From Erythrobacter sanguineus (GTDB lineage Bacteria; Pseudomonadota; Alphaproteobacteria; Sphingomonadales; Sphingomonadaceae), in contig NZ_FRDF01000015.1 of NCBI RefSeq assembly GCF_900143235.1, positions 37,029 through 101,028 of the forward strand: a stretch of DNA of 64,000 bases, given 5' to 3'. Positions within the stretch are counted from its first letter, which is position 1. Each line of letters starts with the position of its first letter. Of this stretch, positions 1-8,330 are shown piece by piece. The translations under genes and the position numbers were made by a program. The notes beneath the pieces were generated by a model that ran no database searches, had not been told where the DNA came from, and was given only the letters and a program-made list of their open reading frames with translations.

Positions 1-153
<153 letters not shown>

Positions 154-349
154 TCAACGGGTCAACACCGCAAGCTGTCGATCGCTTGCTGTGCGCCTGC
201 CGACCGGGACGGACGTGCCGCAGACATGGTGAGCGGTGCCGGGCGCGCACCTTCCCGAAGCTTCAACCCCTCAGAAGGTGGATCGCTATCGCGCCAATCG
301 GCAAGCAAGCATGCGATCAAGGCGCGCGAGCGCCCGCTGCGGACAGGAC

Positions 350-1192
350 TCAATCATGGACTGGCCCAGCGACGCTGCACGCAGCCGCATCCGGTTCCGC
401 GTCGGTGCTTCGTGCTGCATATTGGCCGGAAGGCGTCGCAGCCTTGGCAAGTTCGGCGCCGGGCATCGGCGGGCCGGGCTGGTGCCAGACCAGCGCCGAC
501 AGGCCGAGCCACGCGGTGAACATGATCAAGTAGGGCCAGCGACGTGGCCACAGCCGGGCCACCAGCAGCGTCGCCGCCGCAGTGCCGGCGAGGGCGAGCA
601 AGGCAGAACTTGCCGCGCGCGTGTCAATGCCGGTGCCGGTGAGCCCCGTCTGGATCGCCGTGCTGGCCCATTGCGCCGGCAACAGGGCCAGCAGCCAATC
701 CGGCAACATGCCCGGCATGGCCGAGGCTGTTAACAGGATGGCAGCCTCGCCAGCGACCACAGCAACGGCGATCAACCAGCCCTTGTCGGATGCGCTGCGG
801 GCAAACAGGGCGCCGCGCGCTGCAAAGCTGATGCTGGCGATGATAAGGGCCAGCCCGGTTGACAGCGGATGTGCCAAGCGTGGCATGCCCAGTGCCTGCG
901 CGAACAGGATGAGGCCAGCCCCGGTCAGGAGCGCAAGAACAACGCCGATCCACAGGCGCCCGGCAGCGGCCGCTGCGATCATGCCGGCTCCCATCAGGCC
1001 TAACGCCAGTATCGGGCCACCAATCAGGGCCAGCGGCGCCGGAGCAGGTGCCTCCACAAACAGCAGCATGGCAAGGGCAGGCGCCACAACCCCGGCCAGC
1101 GCCGCAGAGAGCCAGGCCAGAAACGGCCAGGCCGGAGGTTGAGCATGCGGCAGGAACTTCATGCGACAGTCACTGGTTGAAGCGCCAGACAT
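350..1192 (-). CDS. Hypothetical integral membrane protein, about eight transmembrane segments
   Basis: 280 residues, very rich in Ala, Leu and Gly, with roughly eight hydrophobic segments between residues 20 and 235 and a polar, probably cytoplasmic or unstructured C-terminal tail of about 45 residues. I recognise no family motif. It lies on the same strand as the protochlorophyllide reductase-like gene, 229 bp upstream of it, so co-function with pigment synthesis is possible but unproven. ATG at 1192 is used; an in-frame ATG at 1162 is an alternative, and neither has a clear Shine-Dalgarno sequence. Several longer overlapping readings on the plus strand are shadows of this high-GC gene. Confidence 0.55.
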   Translation of the reverse strand: MSGASTSDCRMKFLPHAQPPAWPFLAWLSAALAGVVAPALAMLLFVEAPAPAPLALIGGPILALGLMGAGMIAAAAAGRLWIGVVLALLTGAGLILFAQALGMPRLAHPLSTGLALIIASISFAARGALFARSASDKGWLIAVAVVAGEAAILLTASAMPGMLPDWLLALLPAQWASTAIQTGLTGTGIDTRAASSALLALAGTAAATLLVARLWPRRWPYLIMFTAWLGLSALVWHQPGPPMPGAELAKAATPSGQYAARSTDAEPDAAACSVAGPVHD

Positions 1193-1822
1193 TGTCGAGC
1201 AGGAACCATCAGTGACGCCCTGATCGGGTCATGGTTGCGAAGACCATCCCACGGCACCGGAAGCAGGAATCGGGCCGTATCCGCTCAGTCTGTTTCTGCC
1301 GCTCAGGTCATAGCGAGAAGCGGATCCCACTCACGAACCTCGATCGATCCGAAAACTGGCCGAATATGCCGCTGCGTGCGCCATAGAAAATGTCGCCGCC
1401 AATGAAAATCGCAAACCGGTCGTCGAGCCGCCGCTCCAGTTCAAGCCGCACAAGTCCGTCCGCGTCTGTGAGCGATTGCCGACGACCTGCCACAATATGA
1501 TCGGATGCCGCCCGCATGAGCGCGTCTGCACCCCCCTCTTTCAATGGCAAGGTCGCGATTGTCACCGGGACGAGTAACAGAATCGGTCTGGCCAAAGCGC
1601 ACTTGCTTGCTGCGCACACGACGCGGCGTAACTCGCCCCGACACCAGATCAGCCGCCGACGCCCGTGCGGCGCTTGAGCATTTCCAGCGCATGATGCGTC
1701 AGCATCCTGGCGCGCTGGCATAACGTGCAGCAAATGGCGTTACGCCAGTGCAGATGAGCGGCTGGCAATACAGGCAGCACCCTGACCGGACGCGGGAAGC
1801 AAGCTGCCCTGCTTCGGCGGGC
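1193..1822. other. Gene-poor 630-bp stretch between the phototrophy edge and the catabolic island
   Basis: No intact gene with a ribosome binding site is visible here. The only coding-like signal is the outer-membrane-type C-terminus described at 1308-1500. Short readings on other frames have no start context and no recognisable motif. The stretch looks like decayed sequence separating two functional blocks. Confidence 0.5.
1308..1500 (-). pseudogene. Remnant C-terminus of an outer-membrane beta-barrel protein
   Basis: The minus-strand frame ending at the TGA at 1308-1310 encodes a segment with alternating hydrophobic residues: LVRLELERRLDDRFAIF, then GGDIFYGARSGIFGQF, then RFVSGIRFSL at the end. 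The pattern and aromatic-rich finish resemble the last strands of an outer-membrane barrel, including the near-terminal aromatic signature. Upstream sequence in the same frame is Cys- and Arg-rich and not barrel-like, and plausible continuation switches frame, so this looks like a 5'-truncated, frameshifted remnant rather than a gene. Confidence 0.4.
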
Positions 1823-2734
1823 CTAGCCCACCGCGCGGTCGGCCTTGTCCTTTTCGTTGGTGCCCTTGATCATCGCGCGCATCGCCTCCCACTCGGCATC
1901 GCCCAGCGCGTGGAGCATGGGGTAGAAGGTGCCGCCATTGGCCTGATAGCCTGCGCCGTCGATGGCGATGGTCTGGCCGTTCACATATTCCGCGCCCGGC
2001 CCCATCAGGAACACCGCGAGATTGGCAAGTTCGTGCATCTCGCCAGCACGGCCCATCGGATTGAGATCATTCTTGGAATTGCCGCCCTGACCGCCGGGCG
2101 AGAGCCGCGCGTTCATGCCCTTGGTCGGGAAAAGGCCCGGAGCGATGGCGTTGAAGCGCAGCCCGTAGCGGCCCCATTCGGTCGCAAGGCTCTGGGTCAT
2201 GGCGTTGATCGCGGTCTTGGACATGGCGGACGGCACAACAAAGGCGCTGCCCGACCATACCCAGGTGGTGAGGATCGACAGGAAGCTGGCCTTTTTCTGC
2301 TCCGCAATCAGACGCTTGCCGATGTCGAGCGTGACATAGAATGTCCCGCGCATCACGATGTCGGCGATGGCGTTGAAGCCGCCGACCGACAGATCCTCGG
2401 TGCGGCTGATGAAATTGCCCGCCGCATTGTTGACCACGCCGGTCAGCGCGCCGCCATCGGCCCAGATCGCATCGACCATTGCATGGATCGCGTCGGCATC
2501 GCGGATGTCGCAGGCCATGCCGACGATCCGGCCGCCCGATGCGCCATGCGCTTCGGTCAGTTCGGTCGCGGTTTCATCCAGCTTGTTCTGCCGCCGTCCG
2601 CAGATATAGACGGTCGCACCCAGTTTCAGGAAGCCTTCCGCCATTTCGCGGCCCAACCCGGTGCCGCCGCCGGTGACGAGGATGCGCTCGCCCGCCATCA
2701 GGCCTTCACGGAACATCAGCTTCGATACGTCCAT
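1823..2734 (-). CDS. SDR, 2,4-dienoyl-CoA reductase-like
   Basis: 303-residue short-chain dehydrogenase with the NADP motif TGGGTGLG (residues 21-28) and NNAAGNF. It matches the 2,4-dienoyl-CoA reductase / peroxisomal enoyl-CoA reductase branch. Typically for that branch, the catalytic Tyr of YxxxK is replaced: here the motif is S169-A-M-S-K173. Expected role: NADPH reduction of a dienoyl- or enoyl-CoA during degradation of an unsaturated or oxidised acyl chain. ATG at 2734 has AAAGGA/AAGGG upstream. It is the last gene of the 12-gene minus-strand operon, 14 bp after the acyl-CoA dehydrogenase. Substrate unknown. Confidence 0.8.
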   Translation of the reverse strand: MDVSKLMFREGLMAGERILVTGGGTGLGREMAEGFLKLGATVYICGRRQNKLDETATELTEAHGASGGRIVGMACDIRDADAIHAMVDAIWADGGALTGVVNNAAGNFISRTEDLSVGGFNAIADIVMRGTFYVTLDIGKRLIAEQKKASFLSILTTWVWSGSAFVVPSAMSKTAINAMTQSLATEWGRYGLRFNAIAPGLFPTKGMNARLSPGGQGGNSKNDLNPMGRAGEMHELANLAVFLMGPGAEYVNGQTIAIDGAGYQANGGTFYPMLHALGDAEWEAMRAMIKGTNEKDKADRAVG

Positions 2735-2748
2735 TGACCCTTGTCCTT

Positions 2749-3975
2749 TCAGAGACCGAGCACGGTCTTGGCGATGATGTTCTTCTGCACTTCGTCCGAA
2801 CCGCCGAAAATCGTGGCCGCGCGGTTGTTGAGATAGCGGCCCATTGCGGTTTGCGCATATTCGCTGCCCACCGGTTCGGGCGCTTCGTTGCCGTAGAGCG
2901 GGCGTTCGAGCGGCAGTTGCAGCGCATCCGGCCCGAGCAGTTCCAGCCTGAGCACATCGACCTGTTGGCCGATATTGGAACCCAGCAGCTTGACCAGCGA
3001 GGTCTGCGGCCCCGGCGCGCGCCCCTTGGCCAGTTCGGCAAGGATGCGCAGCTCGGTCACTTCCAGCGCCTCTGCCTCCAGCCTGACCCGGGCGAGCCGG
3101 TCGCGGAAGCGCGCATCATGGGCGATCGCGCCATTGACGCCTGAAGGCTGGGTCTGGGCCAGTTCCTCCAGCCGATCGATCGACTGGATCAGGCGCGGGG
3201 CAAAACAGGATCCGCCGCGCTCGTTTTCCAGCAGGAACTTGGCGATGCTCCAGCCAGCGCCTTCCGCGCCGATGCGGTTTTCTTCCCCGGTGCGGGCATC
3301 GGTGAAGAACACCGCGTTGACCTCGTGATCGCCCGACATCGAATGGATCGGGGTCACTTCCACGCCGGGCTGGTCCATCGGCACCAGCAGAAAGCTGATC
3401 CCGGCCTGCTTCTTCACGGTCGCGTCGGTGCGGACCAGCGCGAAGATCCAGTTGGCGTGGTGGGCGTGGGTGGTCCAGATCTTCGATCCGTTGATCACAT
3501 ACTCGTCGCCGCCTGCCCCCGATCCGGCTTCAAGCCGCGCGCTGGTCTTGAGGCTGGCAAGGTCGGAGCCGCTGCCGGGTTCGGAATAGCCCTGGCACCA
3601 GTAATCCTCGCCTGACAGGATGCGCGGCAGAAACCGTGCTTTCTGTTCGGGCGTGCCAAAGGCGCAGATCACCGGGCCGACCAGCCTCAGGCCGAGGATC
3701 GCCAGCGCCGGAGCCCCGGCCAGCGCGCATTCCTTTTCGAAGATGAACTTCTGTGTGGGGGTCCAGCCGGTGCCGCCATCCGCCTCGGGCCAGTGCGGGG
3801 CAACCCAGCCTTTTTCATGCAGGATGCGGTGCCATTCCATCCCGATGTCGGGCTCGACAAACACCCCCGGCGTGCGCCGCGCGCCATCGCGCAGCCGCTC
3901 GGGCAGGTTGTCGCGCAGAAAGGCGCGCACTTCCTCGCGGAAGGCAATGTCCTGAGGCGAGAAGTCCATGTCCAT
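2749..3975 (-). CDS. Acyl-CoA dehydrogenase (large, FadE/ChsE-type)
   Basis: 408 residues with the full acyl-CoA dehydrogenase architecture: N-terminal helices, a middle beta domain (QGYSEPGSGSDLAS, then the KIWTTHAHHANW region), and a C-terminal FAD helix ending FGGSDEVQKNIIAKTVLGL. The C-terminal catalytic Glu of MCAD-type enzymes is Gly here; the acid residues around L249-E250-N251-E252-R253 are candidates for the base, as in families that use helix-G Glu. It oxidises an acyl-CoA to the enoyl-CoA. A second, smaller dehydrogenase is encoded at 7243-8325, so the two may form a heteromeric enzyme as steroid ChsE1-ChsE2 do. Two adjacent ATGs (3975, 3969) are possible starts. Confidence 0.9.
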   Translation of the reverse strand: MDMDFSPQDIAFREEVRAFLRDNLPERLRDGARRTPGVFVEPDIGMEWHRILHEKGWVAPHWPEADGGTGWTPTQKFIFEKECALAGAPALAILGLRLVGPVICAFGTPEQKARFLPRILSGEDYWCQGYSEPGSGSDLASLKTSARLEAGSGAGGDEYVINGSKIWTTHAHHANWIFALVRTDATVKKQAGISFLLVPMDQPGVEVTPIHSMSGDHEVNAVFFTDARTGEENRIGAEGAGWSIAKFLLENERGGSCFAPRLIQSIDRLEELAQTQPSGVNGAIAHDARFRDRLARVRLEAEALEVTELRILAELAKGRAPGPQTSLVKLLGSNIGQQVDVLRLELLGPDALQLPLERPLYGNEAPEPVGSEYAQTAMGRYLNNRAATIFGGSDEVQKNIIAKTVLGL

Positions 3976-4050
3976 GTCAATCGATCCCGTTCGTCGTATT
4001 CAGTCTGTCGGCTCAGCCGTCAATTCAGGCCCCATTCCAGAGCCCGTCTT

Positions 4051-4074
4051 AGGCACCTTCTCAGGCACCTTCTC
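4051..4074. repeat. 12-bp perfect tandem duplication over the stop codon of the ThuA gene
   Basis: AGGCACCTTCTC occurs twice in tandem (4051-4062 and 4063-4074). On the minus strand it duplicates the last codons and the stop of the ThuA gene, so a second in-frame stop follows the first. It looks like a recent slippage event with no effect on the protein. Confidence 0.85.
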
Positions 4075-4816
4075 TCATGGCCCAGCGGATCATGCGCCGC
4101 AGCAGGTCATGATACACATCATAATTCCACGCGCACATTTCCTTGTGCGGGTAGAAATCGGCCATCCCGGGCAGGTCATAGTGACCGCGACAATGGCCCA
4201 GCGTGTTGTAAACGATGCGACCCTCGCCGATATCCCTCGTATAAAGGATAGGCACGGCGGCCTTTTCCCAATGGGCCTCGACAAAGCCGGTCGCCTCGCC
4301 TTCGAAGGTGGTCTGCATCAGGGTTTCGATCGGGGCGGTGGTCTTGGACAGGTACAGTTCGTCCACCACTTCGAAATCCGCGATCCCGCGGGTCAGTTCG
4401 TGATCCTTGTTCACCACCTCGACCGGGAATGGGCCGATTGGCGGATGCGCCTTGAACTGGGTGCCGAGCATGTCGAACACGTCGGGCCGATCATTCGGCG
4501 TATCAACCAGACCTTCGGCCGTGAACACCAGAATGGAGTTGGTGCCGTGCAGGGCCATCCACTTGCCACCCTTTTCGAGCCACGCCCGCAACTGCGCCGC
4601 CTGTTCCCCGGTCGGCATCAGATCGCAGGTATAGGTGATCAGAAAGCGGCATTGATCGAGCCGCTCCAGCCCCGAATAATCCGCCGCCACGGTGGTGCGG
4701 ATATGCGGGTGTTCGGCCAGCATCTTCAGGATTTCAAGCCGGGGGTAGTCGATATCATGATACTTGCCCGCGGCGATGAAATGCGCGTCAATCCTGGTGG
4801 CGGGTTGTTCTGGCAT
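4061..4816 (-). CDS. ThuA-domain protein (class I glutamine amidotransferase-like fold), copy 1
   Basis: 251 residues. The pattern of a short Rossmann-like start, CDLMPTGEQ, LHGTNS, FKAHPPIGPF, DHELTRGIADFEVVDELYLS, ILYTRDIGEGRIVYNTLGHCRGH and a C-terminal LRRMIRWA helix is characteristic of ThuA-like proteins. The biochemical role of the family is poorly defined; links exist to trehalose and other sugar or oxo-compound metabolism. Here it is embedded in an acyl-CoA degradation operon, and a second divergent copy is encoded at 10056-10835, so a catabolic role on the pathway substrate is inferred. Start ATG 4816 has AGGA 7 bp upstream; it is separated by 15 bp from the upstream SDR. Confidence 0.8.
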   Translation of the reverse strand: MPEQPATRIDAHFIAAGKYHDIDYPRLEILKMLAEHPHIRTTVAADYSGLERLDQCRFLITYTCDLMPTGEQAAQLRAWLEKGGKWMALHGTNSILVFTAEGLVDTPNDRPDVFDMLGTQFKAHPPIGPFPVEVVNKDHELTRGIADFEVVDELYLSKTTAPIETLMQTTFEGEATGFVEAHWEKAAVPILYTRDIGEGRIVYNTLGHCRGHYDLPGMADFYPHKEMCAWNYDVYHDLLRRMIRWAMREGA

Positions 4817-4831
4817 ATCCGTTCCTGACCC

Positions 4832-5620
4832 TTAACTTCTGATGCTGCCGCCGCCATCGACCGTAAGATCGCAGCCTGTGGTAAAGCTTGCGTCGTCGCT
4901 GGCAAGGAACACCACCGCACGGGCGACTTCCTCGGGCTCGCCGATGCGGTTCATCGGGTGGGTGGCGGCGAAATTCGTCTCGATGTTTTCGGGCGTGTCG
5001 GCGCCTGAAAACTTGTAGCGGTTGTACATCGGCGTGCGGATCGCGCCGGGGTGCACCATGTTGGCGCGGATCGGCAACCCGCGTTCGGCCAGATCCAGCG
5101 CGACGCTTTGCGTCAAGCCGCGCAGGCCGGTCTTGGACGCGCTGTAGGCCGCCACGAAGGACGCAGGGCGCAGCGCGATCATCGATCCGATATTGACGAT
5201 GGCGCAAGCCTCGCCGCTTGCCTCCATCGCCGGGATCGCCGCGCGCATGCCGTGGAACGGGCCGTGCAGATTGATGTCGATGGTGCGCTGCCACACGTCG
5301 AGCGCGCCGTCGGGGACATTGCCCGGTTCGGAGATGCCCGCGATATTGCACAGCACGGTAAGCTTGCCGAAGCGCGCCTGCGTGGCGGCGACAGCAGCCT
5401 CCCATTGCCCGGCGTCACGCACATCAAGCGGTGTCGCCGCCGCCCGCTCGCCCAGTTCACCTGCCAGCGCCTCGGCCTTGGCCAGCTGGATATCGCCCAG
5501 CATCACGCTGCCGCCCTCAGCGATAATCAACCGCGCGACGGCCTCGCCAATTCCCTCGGCGCCGCCCGAAACCAGCGCGACCTTGCCCTGCATGCGTCCG
5601 TTGTTTTCCGGCCGGCTCAT
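4832..5620 (-). CDS. SDR family oxidoreductase
   Basis: 262 residues, classical SDR: cofactor motif SGGAEGIG near residue 19, acidic D43 after the second strand (LGDIQ) suggesting NAD preference, CNIAGIS in place of NNAG, catalytic YSASK, and a DGGGSI C-terminus. Likely role: oxidation of a hydroxyl or hydroxyacyl-CoA intermediate. The ATG at 5620 overlaps the stop of the thiolase-like gene as ATGA (5617-5620), so the two are translationally coupled and probably act on consecutive intermediates. Substrate cannot be told from sequence. Confidence 0.88.
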   Translation of the reverse strand: MSRPENNGRMQGKVALVSGGAEGIGEAVARLIIAEGGSVMLGDIQLAKAEALAGELGERAAATPLDVRDAGQWEAAVAATQARFGKLTVLCNIAGISEPGNVPDGALDVWQRTIDINLHGPFHGMRAAIPAMEASGEACAIVNIGSMIALRPASFVAAYSASKTGLRGLTQSVALDLAERGLPIRANMVHPGAIRTPMYNRYKFSGADTPENIETNFAATHPMNRIGEPEEVARAVVFLASDDASFTTGCDLTVDGGGSIRS

Positions 5621-6768
5621 TCGCGCTCCAGAATCGCGACCGCCGACATGCCGGGCGCGCCATAGACGTGTGAATATCCGAAGCGCACGTTACCCGGCAC
5701 CTGCCGTTCGCCCGCGCGTCCGCGCAATTGTTCGACATTTTCGTAGACTTGCCGCAGGCCCGAGGCACCAATCGGTTCCCCGCAGGCAAGGCAGCCGCCA
5801 TCGGTGTTGACCGGCAGTTTCCCGCCGATCTGTGACCAGCCATTGGCCAGCCATTCTTCCTGATCGCCGTCCTTGCAGAAGCCGTTTTCGGCCATATGCA
5901 TGATTTCCGCGCCGCTTTCGGTGTCCTGAAGCTGGGCGACGGAGATATCCTCCGGCCCGATCCCGGCCCGCTCGAACGCGGCCTGACTGGCAAGCACGGT
6001 CGGCTTTCCGCCTTCCTCGATGCTGACGCCTGCCTGAAACACCTCGAAGGAATTGGGCGGGCGGGTTTTGACCGCGATGCTGCGCACCTTGACTCCGTCT
6101 GCACCCAATTCGCGCATCTTCGTCTCGCTGGCGAGGATCAGCGCCACTGCGCCCTCGGCTGGCGAGCAGAACATGTACTTGGTCAGCGGATCATTGATCA
6201 TCGGCGCGTTCATGATCGTTTCGAGATCGACCGGGCTGCGCCGCCATGCATGGGGCGTCAAAGTGCCATTGCGAAACGCCTTTTCCGCCACCCGGCCCAG
6301 CGTGGTGCGGCTGATGCCGTATAATTGCATGTAACGCTGGATCTTGAGCGCGAAGAACTGCGTGGTCAGCATCATGCCGGTCTGGCCATACCATTCGGGC
6401 AGGCCGTAATCGGACGGCTTGGCGTTGAACGCCCCGCGCGGGTGCTTGTCGAAACCGACCGCCAGCGCCAGATCATACATGCCGCTGGCAATCGCCTGCT
6501 GCGATGCGGCGAGCGCGCTGCCGCCGGTGGCGCAACCATTGGCGACATTGGTGAAGGGCAGGCTGGTCAGCCCCAGCTCGTTGACCATGATATCGGCGTT
6601 CCCCGCGGCGGCACTGCCGCCATAGGCGCATTCGATATCGGGCCATTCCAGTCCCGCGTCCTTCAGCGCCTCGCGCACGGCATAGACGCCCTGTTCGCGG
6701 CCCGATCGGCTGTCGGTACGGCCAAACGGGTGAATCCCTGCGCCGATGATGTAGACATTCTCGCTCAT
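5617..6768 (-). CDS. Thiolase-superfamily protein with repurposed active site; candidate retro-aldolase (Ltp2-like)
   Basis: 383 residues with the SCP-x/lipid-transfer thiolase fold. The nucleophile position is kept (C79 in NGCATGG), but both catalytic histidines are gone: the HDCF motif reads QDTE (Q281), and the GHP motif reads GEP (E331). The C-terminus has SHVYGAPG where thiolases have HNxGG or CxG. It should therefore not do normal Claisen thiolysis. Steroid Ltp2 is a thiolase-fold aldolase that also lost these residues and works with a DUF35 protein; the DUF35 gene here is immediately upstream with a 4-bp ATGA overlap. Retro-aldol side-chain cleavage is the inferred role. Confidence 0.8.
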   Translation of the reverse strand: MSENVYIIGAGIHPFGRTDSRSGREQGVYAVREALKDAGLEWPDIECAYGGSAAAGNADIMVNELGLTSLPFTNVANGCATGGSALAASQQAIASGMYDLALAVGFDKHPRGAFNAKPSDYGLPEWYGQTGMMLTTQFFALKIQRYMQLYGISRTTLGRVAEKAFRNGTLTPHAWRRSPVDLETIMNAPMINDPLTKYMFCSPAEGAVALILASETKMRELGADGVKVRSIAVKTRPPNSFEVFQAGVSIEEGGKPTVLASQAAFERAGIGPEDISVAQLQDTESGAEIMHMAENGFCKDGDQEEWLANGWSQIGGKLPVNTDGGCLACGEPIGASGLRQVYENVEQLRGRAGERQVPGNVRFGYSHVYGAPGMSAVAILERE

Positions 6769-7190
6769 GCGGCCTGACTTTCGATATTGGCGATGGGTCG
6801 GAAGGCGAAGGTGTCATGCGTCGCGTTGAACGGGACGATGCAGAATTCGAGATCCATGCCCAGATGCAGGTCTTCAAGCTTTGCACCTGTGATCCGGCTT
6901 TCGACGATCACCTCGCCGGGCAATTCGACATAGCCGAGCAGGAACGGCTGGAAATCCGGCGGGCCTTCTCCGGGGCCGGAACCGGGGCCTTCGTAAGGCT
7001 CCTTCGGCAAGAACCCCTGCGATGTCCACGACCACAGCTTGCCCCGGCGCGAAAGCTTGTAGGGCTCCACACCCTCGGCTGCGTCGCCGACCGGCATCGG
7101 GAACACGATTTCACCCGACGGCAGCCGCCCGCCCATCAGGTGCGGTTCTGGCCCGTCGCTCCACAGTTCCGGATCGATTTTCTGTCCCAC
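6765..7190 (-). CDS. DUF35 OB-fold protein, partner of the thiolase-like enzyme; zinc-ribbon cysteines missing
   Basis: 141 residues. The C-terminal two thirds match the DUF35 OB fold (YKLSRRGKLWSWT, PFLLGYVELPG, ESRITG, LGMDLEF, FAFRPI). DUF35 proteins normally start with a CxxC rubredoxin-like zinc ribbon that binds an acyl-CoA synthase or aldolase partner; here that region reads LPSGEIVFPMPVGD and contains no Cys pair. The only Cys in the protein is the one in LEFCIV. Start is GTG at 7190 with GGGGA upstream. The stop overlaps the thiolase-like start, and the acyl-CoA dehydrogenase gene lies 52 bp upstream. Probably an obligate subunit of the aldolase. Confidence 0.82.
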   Translation of the reverse strand: MGQKIDPELWSDGPEPHLMGGRLPSGEIVFPMPVGDAAEGVEPYKLSRRGKLWSWTSQGFLPKEPYEGPGSGPGEGPPDFQPFLLGYVELPGEVIVESRITGAKLEDLHLGMDLEFCIVPFNATHDTFAFRPIANIESQAA

Positions 7191-7215
7191 TTCGTTCCCC
7201 TCAGGCTGACGCAGT

Positions 7216-7257
7216 CATGCTGCCCCAATCACGCTGCCCCAATCATGCTGCCAACGC
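7216..7257. repeat. Three imperfect 14-bp tandem copies at the dehydrogenase/DUF35 junction
   Basis: CATGCTGCCCCAAT (7216-7229), CACGCTGCCCCAAT (7230-7243) and CATGCTGCCAACGC (7244-7257) are tandem. The third copy is the end of the acyl-CoA dehydrogenase reading frame; the first two fill most of the gap before the DUF35 start. It looks like an expansion of the coding end into the spacer. Confidence 0.8.
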
Positions 7258-8325
7258 ATATTCGGCGAGCACGGTGTCGATGTCGCCGAACAGGCGGGTC
7301 AGCACCAGCACGCGCTTCAACGCATGGCCAATGGCGAGTTCATCGGTGATCCCCATACCGCCGTGCATCTGCACCGCCTCACGCGCGATGGCATCGACAT
7401 TCTCAGCGATGAAGGCCTTGGCCCCCGCTGCGGCGCGTTGCCACTTGGCGGCATCGGCACGGTCCGTCAGCGCGGCGCGGTAGAGCATAGAGCGCGATTG
7501 TTCCTCGCGCGCATAGCAATCGACCAGCCGGTGCTGCAGCGCCTGAAAGCTGCCGATCGCCACGCCGAACTGTTCGCGTTCTTTCACATAGGTGAGCGTG
7601 TCATCGAGCAGCCGCTGCCCCAGCCCGACCATCTCCGCAGCAGCGTAAAGCCGCATTTCGGCCGCGATGGCATCCAGTTCCGCCGGATCCAGCGCCAGCT
7701 TGGCGGCAGCGGGTGCGCGGGTCAGCTTCAATTCACCCGCAATGCTGCCATCGGCGAGGCGATAGGCGCGCACTTCAAGCCCGGCGGCATCGCGCGGCAC
7801 CAGAAAGCAGGCGGTTCCGCCGCCAAGGTCTGCGGTGACGATGAACAGATCCGCCATCAACGCGCCCATCACCATGGTCTTTTCGCCGGTGAGGGCGAAC
7901 CCGTCCGCGCCTTCATCAGCCTTCATGCCCTTGGCCACAAGGCTGTAGCGCTGGCTGCGTTCGGTCCAGGCGAGGGTGGCGATGGTCTCGCCTGAAATCA
8001 CGCCCGCGAGCGTCTCATGCGCACCCCCGCGTTCCAGCAACAGCGCAGGCAAGATACCGTGTTCGAGCAGCGGATCGGGCGCATTGGCCTTGCCGATCGC
8101 TTCGGCAACCAGCGCCAGATCGAGCGCCGAACCGCCCATGCCGCCCACATCCTCGCCCGCCGCCAGCGCGATCAGGCCAAGTTCAGCCAGTTGCTGCCAA
8201 CGCCCGCGATCATAGCCGGTGAGCGACAGGCGCAGCTGCCGCCGCGCGTCCACATCGACCGGCGCGGCAAAGCGCAGGGCCGAGGCAACGAACATTTCCT
8301 GTTCTTCGGACAGGTCGAAATTCAT
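7243..8325 (-). CDS. Acyl-CoA dehydrogenase (small subunit-like)
   Basis: 360 residues, short for the family. Recognisable parts are the N-terminal helices (FDLSEEQEMF), a compact middle domain, then KEREQFGVAIGSFQALQHRLVD and QMHGGMGITDELAIGHALKR in the FAD domain. The C-terminal position of the canonical catalytic Glu reads LFGDIDTVL, so the usual base is absent. In steroid-degrading operons such short dehydrogenases pair with a larger one to form a heterotetramer with shared active sites; the larger candidate is at 2749-3975. Start ATG 8325; it follows the P450 stop by 5 bp, so it belongs to the same transcript. Confidence 0.87.
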   Translation of the reverse strand: MNFDLSEEQEMFVASALRFAAPVDVDARRQLRLSLTGYDRGRWQQLAELGLIALAAGEDVGGMGGSALDLALVAEAIGKANAPDPLLEHGILPALLLERGGAHETLAGVISGETIATLAWTERSQRYSLVAKGMKADEGADGFALTGEKTMVMGALMADLFIVTADLGGGTACFLVPRDAAGLEVRAYRLADGSIAGELKLTRAPAAAKLALDPAELDAIAAEMRLYAAAEMVGLGQRLLDDTLTYVKEREQFGVAIGSFQALQHRLVDCYAREEQSRSMLYRAALTDRADAAKWQRAAAGAKAFIAENVDAIAREAVQMHGGMGITDELAIGHALKRVLVLTRLFGDIDTVLAEYALAA

Positions 8326-8330
8326 GAGGC

